A stretch of 64,000 bases of DNA from Sphingobium sp. KCTC 72723 (GTDB lineage: Bacteria > Pseudomonadota > Alphaproteobacteria > Sphingomonadales > Sphingomonadaceae): positions 2,232,001-2,296,000 of the forward strand of contig NZ_CP060388.1 of assembly GCF_014280435.1 (NCBI RefSeq). The letters run 5' to 3'. The position numbers were made by a program, and so were the translations under genes. Shown here in pieces: positions 9,656 to 17,411 of this stretch. Numbering within the stretch: position 1 is the first letter of the stretch; each line of letters starts with the position of its first letter. The notes beneath the pieces were generated by a model. That model made no database searches, had not been told where the DNA came from, and was given only the letters and a program-made list of their open reading frames with translations.

Positions 9656-9748
9656 CGTTCGCCCTGAGCGAAGTCGAAGGGCCGTGCCGAACGCAGTGAG
9701 GCCTTCACGATGTTCAGGCAAGGGCTTTGACTTCGCTCAGCCCGAACG
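9656..9748. repeat. Imperfect palindromic intergenic repeat (REP-like)
   Basis: Two arms of 27 bases (9656-9682 and 9722-9748) are near-perfect reverse complements sharing the core CTGAGCGAAGTC. They are separated by 39 bases that hold a further partial match. The repeat lies between divergent pyrC and ygfZ. The core resembles the dispersed GAGCGAAGTCGAAG repeat I recall from sphingomonad genomes. Confidence 0.75.
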
Positions 9749-9785
9749 GGTTGGTAATTGGGCGCTTCTGTCCTACCTAAAGCCG

Positions 9786-10526
9786 ATGACCGGCACCACC
9801 CTAACCGACCGCGCGATCCTGAGAATTTCAGGGGAAGAAGCGCGCCCCTTCCTGCAAGGCTTGCTGACTCGCGATGTTTTGACGCTCAAAACAGGGGAGG
9901 CGCGCTGGACCGGGCTGCTGACGCCGCAGGGCAAGGCGCTGTTCGATTTCATCCTGTGGGGTGATGACGACGCCGTGCTGATCGATTGCGAAGCGGCGCA
10001 GTCGGGAGCGCTGGCGCGGCGGCTGACCCTCTATCGGTTGCGGCGCAAGGTCGTGGTTGCGCGCGACGAGTCGCTGGCGGTGCATTGGGTGCCAGATGCA
10101 GCGGACAAGCCGACCGATCCGCGCCTGCCTGCGCTCGGCCATCGCTGGATCGCGGCCCCGGATGGTGGCGACGCGGCGGCGGCGTTTCGCGCGCATCGGC
10201 TGGCGCTGGGCGTGTTCGAGGGGGCGGCGGAGTTGGGGCAGGACCAGACATTGTGGTTGGAAACCAATGCCGGGGAACTGGCCGGGGTCGATTATGACAA
10301 GGGCTGCTATGTCGGGCAGGAAAATACCGCGCGGATGCATTATCGCGCCAAGGTGAACCGGCGGCTGGTCGCGGTGCCGCTGGCCCAGGCGGACGAAAAG
10401 CGCCAGCGGGCGGCATGGCCGGACATGGACCTGTCGATCGAATTGCGGCGTGTCGAAACGCTCGACCCCGCTACCCTGCCCGGCTGGCTGGCGGCGGCCG
10501 TCGCGGCGCAGGCGACGGCGGAATGA
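9786..10526 (+). CDS. ygfZ: YgfZ/GcvT-family folate-binding protein (Fe-S cluster maintenance)
   Basis: Tetrahydrofolate-binding protein that supports the assembly or repair of certain Fe-S enzymes. The 246-residue protein has the diagnostic motif DKGCYVGQENTARMHY near residue 170; the cysteine in it is the functional one. The N-terminal part (LTDRAILRISGEEARPFLQG) is the usual GcvT-like start. ATG 9786 is preferred to upstream in-frame codons that lie in the palindromic repeat. The stop overlaps the start of the glutaminyl cyclase gene by four bases (ATGA), so the two are likely co-translated. Confidence 0.9.
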   Translation: MTGTTLTDRAILRISGEEARPFLQGLLTRDVLTLKTGEARWTGLLTPQGKALFDFILWGDDDAVLIDCEAAQSGALARRLTLYRLRRKVVVARDESLAVHWVPDAADKPTDPRLPALGHRWIAAPDGGDAAAAFRAHRLALGVFEGAAELGQDQTLWLETNAGELAGVDYDKGCYVGQENTARMHYRAKVNRRLVAVPLAQADEKRQRAAWPDMDLSIELRRVETLDPATLPGWLAAAVAAQATAE

Positions 10527-11266
10527 GGCGGCTCTGGATTGCGCTGCTGGGCCTGACGCTCGCCACGCCGGCGCTGGCCGATACGCCATGGAAGCTGATC
10601 GCCACCTACCCCCATGACGCGACTGCCTTTACCGAGGGGCTGTTCGTGCATGATGGCGCGCTCTACGAAAGCACGGGGCTGGAGGGGCAATCGGAGATAC
10701 GCAAGGTGCGGCTGAAGGATGGCAAGGTGATCCAGCGGCGCGTGCTGGAACCGCGCTATTTTGGCGAGGGGATCGTCAACTGGGGAGACCGGATCATCAG
10801 CCTGACCTGGCGGCATGGTCAGGGCTTCGTCTGGAACCTCAGGGCTTTTTCGCCGGTCGGCCGCTTTCGCTACGATGGCGAAGGCTGGGGCATGACGCAG
10901 GATGGCCGTAGCCTGATCATGAGCGATGGGACGGCGCAATTGCGCTTCCTCGATCCAGTGAAGCTGACCGAACAACGCCGCATCACCGTGACATGGAACG
11001 GGCGCGCGGTGGAACGGCTCAATGAACTGGAATATGTGCGCGGCGAGATATGGGCCAATATCTGGTACGAAACCAAGATCGCGCGGATCGACCCGGCCAC
11101 CGGCGCGGTGATCGACTGGATCGACATCGGCGCGCTGCGCAAGGCGGCGGGGGTCCGTGATACGGAGGCGGTGGCGAACGGCATCGCTTATGACGCGGCA
11201 AAGGACCGGATCTTCGTGACGGGCAAGAATTGGCCCAAGCTGTTCGAGATACGGGTGGGGAAGTGA
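10523..11266 (+). CDS. Glutaminyl-peptide cyclotransferase (beta-propeller type), exported
   Basis: Converts N-terminal glutamine to pyroglutamate; this is the plant/bacterial five-bladed propeller type rather than the zinc type. The 247-residue protein begins with a signal peptide (MRRLWIALLGLTLATPALA). It keeps family motifs such as FTEGL, ESTG, ERLNELEYV, IWANIW and VANGIAYD, with VTGKNWPKLFE at the C-terminus. A periplasmic location is inferred from the signal peptide. It overlaps ygfZ by four bases. Confidence 0.9.
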   Translation: MRRLWIALLGLTLATPALADTPWKLIATYPHDATAFTEGLFVHDGALYESTGLEGQSEIRKVRLKDGKVIQRRVLEPRYFGEGIVNWGDRIISLTWRHGQGFVWNLRAFSPVGRFRYDGEGWGMTQDGRSLIMSDGTAQLRFLDPVKLTEQRRITVTWNGRAVERLNELEYVRGEIWANIWYETKIARIDPATGAVIDWIDIGALRKAAGVRDTEAVANGIAYDAAKDRIFVTGKNWPKLFEIRVGK

Positions 11267-11274
11267 CCCACTGA

Positions 11275-11396
11275 TCCTCCCCTTGCAGGGTAGGGGGACC
11301 GTTTGCGTAGCAAATGGCGGAGGGGTGTCGCCCTATCGACAGGGTGACACCCCTCCGTCTGGCCTGCGGCCATCCACCTCCCCTTGCAGGGGAGGA
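11275..11396. repeat. Composite intergenic repeat with nested hairpins, copy 1
   Basis: The outer arms begin and end with TCCTCCCC...GGGGAGGA. The centre contains a strong stem, CGGAGGGGTGTC against GACACCCCTCCG, around a GCCCTATCGACAGGG loop region. The element resembles the one at 47496-47613 in order and sequence. It lies between the convergent glutaminyl cyclase and methyltransferase genes, so it may also work as a bidirectional terminator. Confidence 0.8.
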
Positions 11397-11401
11397 TTAT
11401 T

Positions 11402-12271
11402 TTAGCGCTTCCACCGCGCCCAGATGGCCGTGGGCAATAACAGCCCGCGCGCTTCTTCCCGCACCGCCAGTTCGCCCACTTCGACTTCGCCGGGCAAATC
11501 CGCGAACGCCTGACGCAACAATTCGCCGATCGCCAGCGCCGACATGCGCACGGCATAGACGGTCAGGAACAGGAAGCGGCTGTCGGCGTCGAGCAGCTGA
11601 CGGCAATTGGCGATGAGTGCGGGGAGGTCTTCCTCCAGACGCCAGATTTCGCCATCGGGACCGCGCCCATATTTGGGCGGGTCGAGCAATATGCCGTCAT
11701 AGCGGCGATTGCGGCGCACTTCGCGGGCGACGAACTTGGCGGCATCCTCGACGATCCAGCGGACGGGCCGGTCGGCCATGCCCGACAGGTCGGCATTGGC
11801 GCGCGCCTGCGCCACCGATTTCTTCGACGCATCGACATGGACCATGCGCGCGCCGCTGGCCGACATGGCGAGCGTGCCGACGCCGGTATAGCCGAACAGG
11901 TTCATGACTTCGGCGTCTGGCTTGTCGGCGGTGCGTTCCCGCATCCAGTCCCATACCGGGGCCATGTCCGGGAAAAATCCCAGATGGCGGAAGGGGGTGC
12001 AGCTCGACTGGAACGTCACTTCGTTCCATTTGAGCGGCCAGCCATCGGCCGGGACGGGCGTGTCATAATACCAGCGACCGCCGCCTTCATCGTCCGATCC
12101 GGGGACGAATTCGCCATCCGCTTTCCAATCGTCGGCCGCGGGCGCCCACATCGCCTGCGGTTCGGGGCGAATGAAGCGGTAGCGGCCATAGTGCTCCAGC
12201 TTGCGCCCGTTACCCGAATCGATCAGGCCATAATCGGCCCAGGGTTCGCCGATGAGGGTTTGCAACTGCAC
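11402..12271 (-). CDS. Class I SAM-dependent methyltransferase, RlmI/RlmK-like
   Basis: Predicted rRNA or nucleic-acid cytosine/guanine methyltransferase of the COG1092 type. The 289-residue protein has the SAM-binding motif VMNLFGYTGVGTLAMSASGA near residues 120-140, the acidic motif II end VHVDASKKSV and the catalytic-type motif DPPKYGRGPDGEIW. It lacks the N-terminal PUA domain of full RlmI, so the exact target is unknown. The start lies five bases after the thrC stop, which indicates co-transcription with thrC. Confidence 0.85.
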   Translation of the reverse strand: MQLQTLIGEPWADYGLIDSGNGRKLEHYGRYRFIRPEPQAMWAPAADDWKADGEFVPGSDDEGGGRWYYDTPVPADGWPLKWNEVTFQSSCTPFRHLGFFPDMAPVWDWMRERTADKPDAEVMNLFGYTGVGTLAMSASGARMVHVDASKKSVAQARANADLSGMADRPVRWIVEDAAKFVAREVRRNRRYDGILLDPPKYGRGPDGEIWRLEEDLPALIANCRQLLDADSRFLFLTVYAVRMSALAIGELLRQAFADLPGEVEVGELAVREEARGLLLPTAIWARWKR

Positions 12272-12276
12272 GACGC

Positions 12277-13677
12277 TCAGCCGCGCGGCGTCGCGCGTTC
12301 GGCGACATAGGCAGTCACCGCCTCGAACGTGCCGGGCAGTTTGACATAATGTTCCTCACGCGCAAACAGGTCGCCCACGCGCGCGGGCAGCGGCGGCCGG
12401 GTGCCGGTCGCCCGTTCCACGGCGTCGCGGAACTTGGCGGCATGGGCCGTCGCCAGCGTGACGACGGGGATGGAAGGGTCCAGATCGGCCGCGCGCGCGG
12501 CGGCCAGGCCAATGGCAGTGTGCGGATCGATGATCTGCCCCGCGCCATCATAGGCCCAGCGCATCGCCATGGTCATGCCATCGGCGTCGATCCGGGCGGA
12601 GGTGAACAGATGGCTTGCGCCTTCGCGTTGCGCATTGGTCAGGCGCATCGCCCGGCTGGATTCGAAACCGCCCATCTGCGCGGCCAGCGCCAGCCCGTCG
12701 CGCCCGCCCGCGTCGAACAACAACCGCTCGAAATTGGAGCTGACCTGAATGTCCATGCTGGGGGTGGCAGTCGGCACCACCTGCCCCTGGCTATAATCGC
12801 CATCGGACAAGGCACGGTGCAGGATGTCGTTGACGTTGGTGGCGACGATCAGCTTTGCAACCGGCAGGCCCATTTTCGCGGCGACATAGCCGGCGAACAC
12901 GTCCCCGAAATTGCCGGTCGGGACCGCAAAGGCGATGGGCCGTTCGGGCGCGCCCAGGCGCACGGCGGCGTAGAAATAATAGACCACCTGCGCCATCAGC
13001 CGCGCCCAGTTGATCGAATTGACGGCGGACAGGTTGAACCGGCGCTTGAAATCCGCGTCGTTGAACATGCGCTTCACCATCGCCTGCGCATCGTCGAAGC
13101 TGCCCTCGATCGCGATATTATAGACGTTGGGCGCGCGCACGGTGGTCATCTGCCGCCGCTGCACGTCCGACACCTTGCCTTCGGGATGCAGCATGAAGAT
13201 GTCGATCTTCTCCCGCCCTGCCACTGCGTCGATCGCCGCCGATCCGGTATCGCCCGATGTCGCGCCGACAATGGTCAGATGATCGTCGCGGCGCGACAGG
13301 AAACGTTCGAACAATTGTCCCAGCAATTGCAGCGCCACATCCTTGAACGCCAGCGTGGGACCATGGAACAGTTCCAGCATCCAGTGCTGATTGTCCATCT
13401 GGACCAGCGGAGTCACGGCCTGATGACTGAAGCGGCCATAGGCGGCCACGCATAATTCACGCAGTTCGTCGGGCGTCAGCGATCCCGCGACGAAGGGGGT
13501 CATGACCCGGACCGCCGTTTCGACATAGGACAGGCCCGCCAGCGCGGCTATTTCCTCGGCGGAAAATTGCGGCCAGCTTTCCGGCACATATAGCCCGCCA
13601 TCGGACGCCAGCCCTGCCAGCGTCACATCCTCGAAACCGAGCGACGGCGCGCTCCCCCTGGTGCTTTGATATTGCAT
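12277..13677 (-). CDS. thrC: Threonine synthase
   Basis: PLP enzyme that converts O-phosphohomoserine to threonine, the last step of threonine synthesis. The 466-residue length fits the long bacterial/yeast type. The PLP lysine lies in FHGPTLAFKDVALQLLG and the phosphate loop in IVGATSGDTGSAAID. VPTGNFGDVFAGY is the cofactor-ring loop. The N-terminal MQYQSTRG is the family start, so the ATG at 13677 is used. It follows the SURF1 gene by 44 bases on the same strand. This cox-SURF1-thrC order is common in Alphaproteobacteria. Confidence 0.96.
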   Translation of the reverse strand: MQYQSTRGSAPSLGFEDVTLAGLASDGGLYVPESWPQFSAEEIAALAGLSYVETAVRVMTPFVAGSLTPDELRELCVAAYGRFSHQAVTPLVQMDNQHWMLELFHGPTLAFKDVALQLLGQLFERFLSRRDDHLTIVGATSGDTGSAAIDAVAGREKIDIFMLHPEGKVSDVQRRQMTTVRAPNVYNIAIEGSFDDAQAMVKRMFNDADFKRRFNLSAVNSINWARLMAQVVYYFYAAVRLGAPERPIAFAVPTGNFGDVFAGYVAAKMGLPVAKLIVATNVNDILHRALSDGDYSQGQVVPTATPSMDIQVSSNFERLLFDAGGRDGLALAAQMGGFESSRAMRLTNAQREGASHLFTSARIDADGMTMAMRWAYDGAGQIIDPHTAIGLAAARAADLDPSIPVVTLATAHAAKFRDAVERATGTRPPLPARVGDLFAREEHYVKLPGTFEAVTAYVAERATPRG

Positions 13678-13721
13678 AATGGGATGGTGCGGTAGCGACC
13701 CGTGCGCCCATGGGCAAGTAT

Positions 13722-14357
13722 TTACGGGGCTTTGGGCGCGTTCCGGCGGCGCAGGGCCAGAATATAGATGATGATCGCCACCCCCGCGAAGAAGAACCAT
13801 TGCACGGCATAGGCCAGATGGTTGTTTGGCACGTCAGCGGCGCTGGGCGGTGCGCTGGGTTTCAGGCCTGCGGGCGCGGCGCGGGCAATGAGCATCGGGC
13901 GCAGCGGCATGGCCTTGCCGCCGATGCGGGATATGAGGGCGCGGTGGTCCGGCTCCTGGCTGATCCAGCCTGTGACCTGCCCGCCGGTCCAGTTCGGCTT
14001 CGCGTCCGGTCGCTGGGTCACGCCGACCGCGACCAATGCACCCGGCCCTTCTGCGCCGGTGTTGCATTGGGCGATATGGCGATAGCCGGTCGATCCATCA
14101 GCGGCGCGGCCTGCCTCCACCTGCCAGCCCACGACACGCAGGCAATGGAGCGAGGAAGGGCGAAACAATATGTCGGCAGTAACCGGCGGCAATTTGGGGA
14201 AAGCGACGGGTGGTTTGCCGGGATTGCTGGCGGCCAGCGCAAGCGCCTGCGCCTTTTCATCGCGGCGCTGGAACTGCCAGAAACCAAGCCCGATCATCAC
14301 CAGCACGGCAAGGGCGACGATGATGGTCGGGATGAAGGGGATGCGCGCCTTGTTCAT
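13722..14357 (-). CDS. SURF1 family cytochrome oxidase assembly protein
   Basis: Membrane protein that helps insert haem a into oxidase subunit I. The 211-residue protein has the expected two terminal transmembrane helices, one near residues 8-27 (IPTIIVALAVLVMIGLGFWQ) and one near 185-203 (FFFAGVAIIIYILALRRR). A periplasmic domain lies between them and HLAYAVQWF precedes the second helix. The ATG overlaps the stop of the DUF983 gene (ATGA), so translation is likely coupled. It closes the oxidase cluster before thrC. Confidence 0.9.
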   Translation of the reverse strand: MNKARIPFIPTIIVALAVLVMIGLGFWQFQRRDEKAQALALAASNPGKPPVAFPKLPPVTADILFRPSSLHCLRVVGWQVEAGRAADGSTGYRHIAQCNTGAEGPGALVAVGVTQRPDAKPNWTGGQVTGWISQEPDHRALISRIGGKAMPLRPMLIARAAPAGLKPSAPPSAADVPNNHLAYAVQWFFFAGVAIIIYILALRRRNAPKAP

Positions 14358-14752
14358 GCGTCCAGGCCTTTGCTTGCGATACGCCCTTCGCGTGCGCGGT
14401 TGCGATATTCCAGGATCAGCAGCGCGCCCTTGGCCACGCGCAGGCTGGCGACGACCGCAAGCGTGGTGAGCGGGGTCCATAGCAGGATATGCAGCCAGAG
14501 CGGCGGATGCGCCTTCAGCTCCAGCGTCAGGGCCAGCGCGACCATCACCGCGCCGACGATCAGCGTCAGGAAAGCGGCGGGACCGTCGCCGACGTTGAAC
14601 TGCTCATAATCGAGCGCGCAGCCGGGGCAGGTGCGCGCGAATCGGACCGGCCCGTCGAACATGCCGCCCACGCCGCAACGCGGGCAGGCACCCTTTGCGG
14701 CATCGAGCAGCAACGGCGCGGCCGGGCGGGCAGTATCTGGGGGGCTGGTCAT
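14354..14752 (-). CDS. DUF983 family small membrane protein
   Basis: Function unknown; DUF983 genes commonly sit in alphaproteobacterial cox clusters, as here. The 132-residue protein has an N-terminal zinc-ribbon-like pair, CPRCG and CPGC, near residues 23-45. Two transmembrane helices follow (about 58-80 and 87-108). The ATG at 14752 is chosen because the zinc ribbon lies 20 residues in. It ends by overlapping the SURF1 start. It is separated from coxC by a strong hairpin, so it may have its own promoter or depend on read-through. Confidence 0.85.
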   Translation of the reverse strand: MTSPPDTARPAAPLLLDAAKGACPRCGVGGMFDGPVRFARTCPGCALDYEQFNVGDGPAAFLTLIVGAVMVALALTLELKAHPPLWLHILLWTPLTTLAVVASLRVAKGALLILEYRNRAREGRIASKGLDA

Positions 14753-14779
14753 GACGCCACGCATAGCGCCCGGTGGCAC

Positions 14780-14814
14780 AAAAGAAAACGGCCGGGGATG
14801 ATGTCCCCGGCCGA
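14780..14814 (-). terminator. Rho-independent-type terminator after coxC
   Basis: A perfect 10-bp stem (CGGCCGGGGA against TCCCCGGCCG, 14790-14814) has a five-base loop. On the minus strand it is followed by TTTTCTTTTG. It lies 26 bases past the coxC stop and would limit transcription into DUF983, SURF1 and thrC. Confidence 0.8.
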
Positions 14815-14840
14815 TATGTCTTTTGAAACTGTCGCGGTGA

Positions 14841-15668
14841 TCAACCGTGGGTCGCTGCGCCCCAGCCACCCCAGACATAGATGGCGACGAACAGGAACAA
14901 CCACACCACGTCGACGAAATGCCAATACCAGGCGGCCGCTTCGAAACCGAAATGCTGGCGCGGGGTGAAGTGGCCCTTATAGGCGCGGATCAGGTTGACG
15001 ATCAGGAAGATCGTGCCGACCAGAACGTGGAACCCGTGGAAGCCGGTCGCCATGTAGAAGGCCGAACTGTAGGGGGTGCCGCCGAACGGGAACGGGGCGT
15101 GGGCATATTCATAAGCCTGCACGCAGGAGAAGATCGCGCCCAGAATGATGGTGCACCACAGACCCTTGATCATGCCGTCACGGTCGCCATGGATCAGCGC
15201 ATGGTGCGACCAGGTGATGGTGGTGCCGGAGCAGAGCAGGATCAGCGTGTTGAGCAAGGGAAGCTCGAACGCATTCATGACTTCCACGCCCTTTGACGGG
15301 AACAGGCCATCAATGGGGGGCAGCGCGCTGGGGAACAGCGAGAAGTCGAAAAAGGCCCAGAACCAGCCGACGAAGAACATGACTTCCGACGCAATGAACA
15401 GGATCATGCCGTAGCGCAGATGGAGTTGCACCACGGGGGTATGGTCGCCCGCATGGGCTTCGGCCACGACATGCGCCCACCAGCTGTAGAAAGTGAACAG
15501 CACGCCAGCGAGGCCGAGCAGGAATACCCAGCCACCGCCCGCAGGCAGCGCGTCGGGGTGCATCCACATGATGCCGCCAAACGCCATGATCAGCACCGAC
15601 ATCGAACCGAACAACGGCCAGATGCTGGGCGGGAGAATGTGATAATCGTGGTTCTTGGCGCCTGCCAT
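14841..15668 (-). CDS. coxC: Cytochrome c oxidase subunit III
   Basis: Third core subunit of the aa3-type proton-pumping oxidase in the inner membrane. The 275-residue protein has seven hydrophobic helices and begins with the family-typical AGAKNHDYHILPPSIWP. The conserved region SEVMFFVGWFWAFFDFSLFP is present, as are GFHGFHVLVG and the C-terminal YWHFVDVVWLFLF, also hallmarks of the family. The start lies 37 bases after the ctaG stop in the oxidase block. Also named ctaE. Confidence 0.97.
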   Translation of the reverse strand: MAGAKNHDYHILPPSIWPLFGSMSVLIMAFGGIMWMHPDALPAGGGWVFLLGLAGVLFTFYSWWAHVVAEAHAGDHTPVVQLHLRYGMILFIASEVMFFVGWFWAFFDFSLFPSALPPIDGLFPSKGVEVMNAFELPLLNTLILLCSGTTITWSHHALIHGDRDGMIKGLWCTIILGAIFSCVQAYEYAHAPFPFGGTPYSSAFYMATGFHGFHVLVGTIFLIVNLIRAYKGHFTPRQHFGFEAAAWYWHFVDVVWLFLFVAIYVWGGWGAATHG

Positions 15669-15705
15669 GACGTGCTCTTCCCTGTTCGCGTTATCGTTGC
15701 TTGCC

Positions 15706-16281
15706 TTAGCTTGCCTTCTTGCCCGGCTCAACCGGGTAGAATGTGTAGCTCAAGGTAATCTGTTGCGTGTCCTTGTTATCGGGATCTTCGAGGATCTTGG
15801 GATCGACGAAGTAGAGGACGGGCATCCGCACCTCCTGCCCCGGTTGCAAGGTCTGCTCGGTAAAGCAGAAACACTGGATCTTGGTGAAATAGGCGCCCGC
15901 CTGAGACGGCGTGACGTTGAAACTGGCGGTGCCGGTCACGGGCTTGTCCGACATGTTCTTGGCAATGAAGATCGCCATGTCCTTGCGCCCGACGGTGACG
16001 GTATCGGTCCGATGTTCGGGATAGAATTGCCACGGCATCCCCGGCTGGACATTGGAATCGAAGCGGATCGACATGGTATGGCCAGTCGCTTCGCGCACCT
16101 GCACATTCGCTGCTGCGCGCATGGTCGTGCCGCCAAAGCCGGTCTGTTCGCAAAAGATGCGATAGAGCGGCACCGACGCGAAGCCGAGCGCCAGCATCGA
16201 CAGGCCCACGCCCGCCATCGCAACGAGCGTGCGGCGGTTGCGCCGGTCCCGGTCGAAGGGCGAAGGGGGCAATGTCGCCAT
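15706..16281 (-). CDS. ctaG: Cytochrome c oxidase assembly protein CtaG/Cox11
   Basis: Copper chaperone that delivers copper to the CuB site of subunit I. The 191-residue protein has one N-terminal transmembrane helix (about 20-38) with its C-terminal domain in the periplasm. The copper-binding motif IQCFCFTEQ lies near residue 140. VPLYRIFCEQTGFGG is the conserved segment after the helix and carries a third family cysteine. Its ATG overlaps the stop of the 45-codon ORF upstream, indicating coupled translation. Confidence 0.96.
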   Translation of the reverse strand: MATLPPSPFDRDRRNRRTLVAMAGVGLSMLALGFASVPLYRIFCEQTGFGGTTMRAAANVQVREATGHTMSIRFDSNVQPGMPWQFYPEHRTDTVTVGRKDMAIFIAKNMSDKPVTGTASFNVTPSQAGAYFTKIQCFCFTEQTLQPGQEVRMPVLYFVDPKILEDPDNKDTQQITLSYTFYPVEPGKKAS

Positions 16282-16418
16282 CAGATATTATGGCTCACGC
16301 CGATCTTCGCCAGCGTAATGGCAAAGAAGAGAATGACGAGAAGGCCCAGGATCACGCCGGTGACGAGCGAACGCGATTTCTGGCGCGCGCGGATGATCTT
16401 TTCGTCTTCGGGGGTCAT
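16281..16418 (-). CDS. Small single-pass membrane protein, CoxF-like, between ctaB and ctaG
   Basis: A 45-residue protein, too short for standard ORF cut-offs. It begins [17 protein letters not shown], followed by one hydrophobic helix of about 22 residues, and ends KIGVSHNI. The ATG overlaps the ctaB stop (ATGA) and the TGA overlaps the ctaG start (TGATG), so it is tightly locked into the operon. Alphaproteobacterial cox clusters often carry a small CoxF-type ORF at this place. The assignment here rests on position and layout, not on a confirmed match. The likely role is oxidase assembly or stability. Confidence 0.8.
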   Translation of the reverse strand: MTPEDEKIIRARQKSRSLVTGVILGLLVILFFAITLAKIGVSHNI

Positions 16419-17323
16419 GCCAGCATCCAGCGGTCAACGACCACCGCTCCAAAGAGAAGGAAAAGATAGAGGATCGAATATTTGAACAGACGCCGTTCCG
16501 GGGTCATCCGCGCGGGGTCGCTTTCGCGGCGGCGATAGACCTGAAAGGCGAAGACCGCGAACAGCGCAGTGCCGAGCAGCGCGACCGTGCCATATAGCAG
16601 CCCGGTCAGGCGCAACAGCACGGGGGCCATCGCCGCGACCGCCATGATCGCGGTATAGAACCAGATCTGGCGACGGGTGGCGACTTCACCCGACACGACA
16701 GGCAGCATCGGAATGCCCGCAGCGGCATAGTCCGGCTTGGCGAACAGGGCGAGCGCCCAGAAATGCGGGGGCGTCCAGAAAAACACCAGCATGAACAGCG
16801 CAACCGGCAACGCGGACACATCGCCCGTCACCGCTGCCCAGCCGATCACGGGCGGAAAAGCCCCTGCCGCGCCTCCGATGACGATATTCTGCGCCGTCCG
16901 GGGCTTGAGCCAGATGGTGTAGACGAACACATAGAACAGGATCGACACGGCCAGGATGGCGGCGGCAAGGACGTTGGTCGCCATACCCATCAGGATGACC
17001 GAGAAGAAAGACAGGCCCACGCCGAAATGCAGCGCCGACGAACGGTCCATGCGCCCGGCGGGCAAGGGCCGGTTGGCGGTGCGCTTCATCTTGGCATCGA
17101 CATCGACCTCATACCATTGGTTGAGGCTGGCCGCCGCACCCGCGCCCAGCGCGATGCACAGGATGGCCGTGAAGCCCAGGACCGGATGGATATGACCGGG
17201 CGCGGCCAACATTCCGCACAGGCCGATGAACACCACCAGCGTCATGACGCGCGGCTTGGTAAGCGCGAGGAAGTCGCGCCAGTGGGCCGTGATCGGGGCG
17301 GATGTCATCATCGCGGTCGTCAT
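16415..17323 (-). CDS. ctaB: Protohaem IX farnesyltransferase (haem O synthase)
   Basis: UbiA-family membrane prenyltransferase that attaches farnesyl to protohaem, the first step toward haem a for the oxidase. The 302-residue protein has the aspartate-rich motif [20 protein letters not shown] and about nine hydrophobic helices. [12 protein letters not shown] is the usual start of helix 1, and [12 protein letters not shown] belongs to the second conserved loop. It is followed without a gap by the 45-codon ORF. A hairpin separates it from coxA upstream. Confidence 0.96.
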   Translation of the reverse strand: MTTAMMTSAPITAHWRDFLALTKPRVMTLVVFIGLCGMLAAPGHIHPVLGFTAILCIALGAGAAASLNQWYEVDVDAKMKRTANRPLPAGRMDRSSALHFGVGLSFFSVILMGMATNVLAAAILAVSILFYVFVYTIWLKPRTAQNIVIGGAAGAFPPVIGWAAVTGDVSALPVALFMLVFFWTPPHFWALALFAKPDYAAAGIPMLPVVSGEVATRRQIWFYTAIMAVAAMAPVLLRLTGLLYGTVALLGTALFAVFAFQVYRRRESDPARMTPERRLFKYSILYLFLLFGAVVVDRWMLA

Positions 17324-17358
17324 ATCGGTTCCGGCCTCACCATGGAGGCATATAATAG

Positions 17359-17388
17359 GAGGGGGCGGGTTGTGGCACCCGCCCCCTC
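17359..17388 (-). terminator. Strong hairpin after coxA
   Basis: A perfect 12-bp stem (GAGGGGGCGGGT against ACCCGCCCCCTC) has a six-base loop, 23 bases past the coxA stop. There is no long U-run on the minus strand, so it may attenuate or protect mRNA ends rather than terminate fully. That would let coxBA be made in excess over ctaB-ctaG-coxC. Confidence 0.65.
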
Positions 17389-17411
17389 GATCATGTCAGT
17401 CGATGGCGCGA

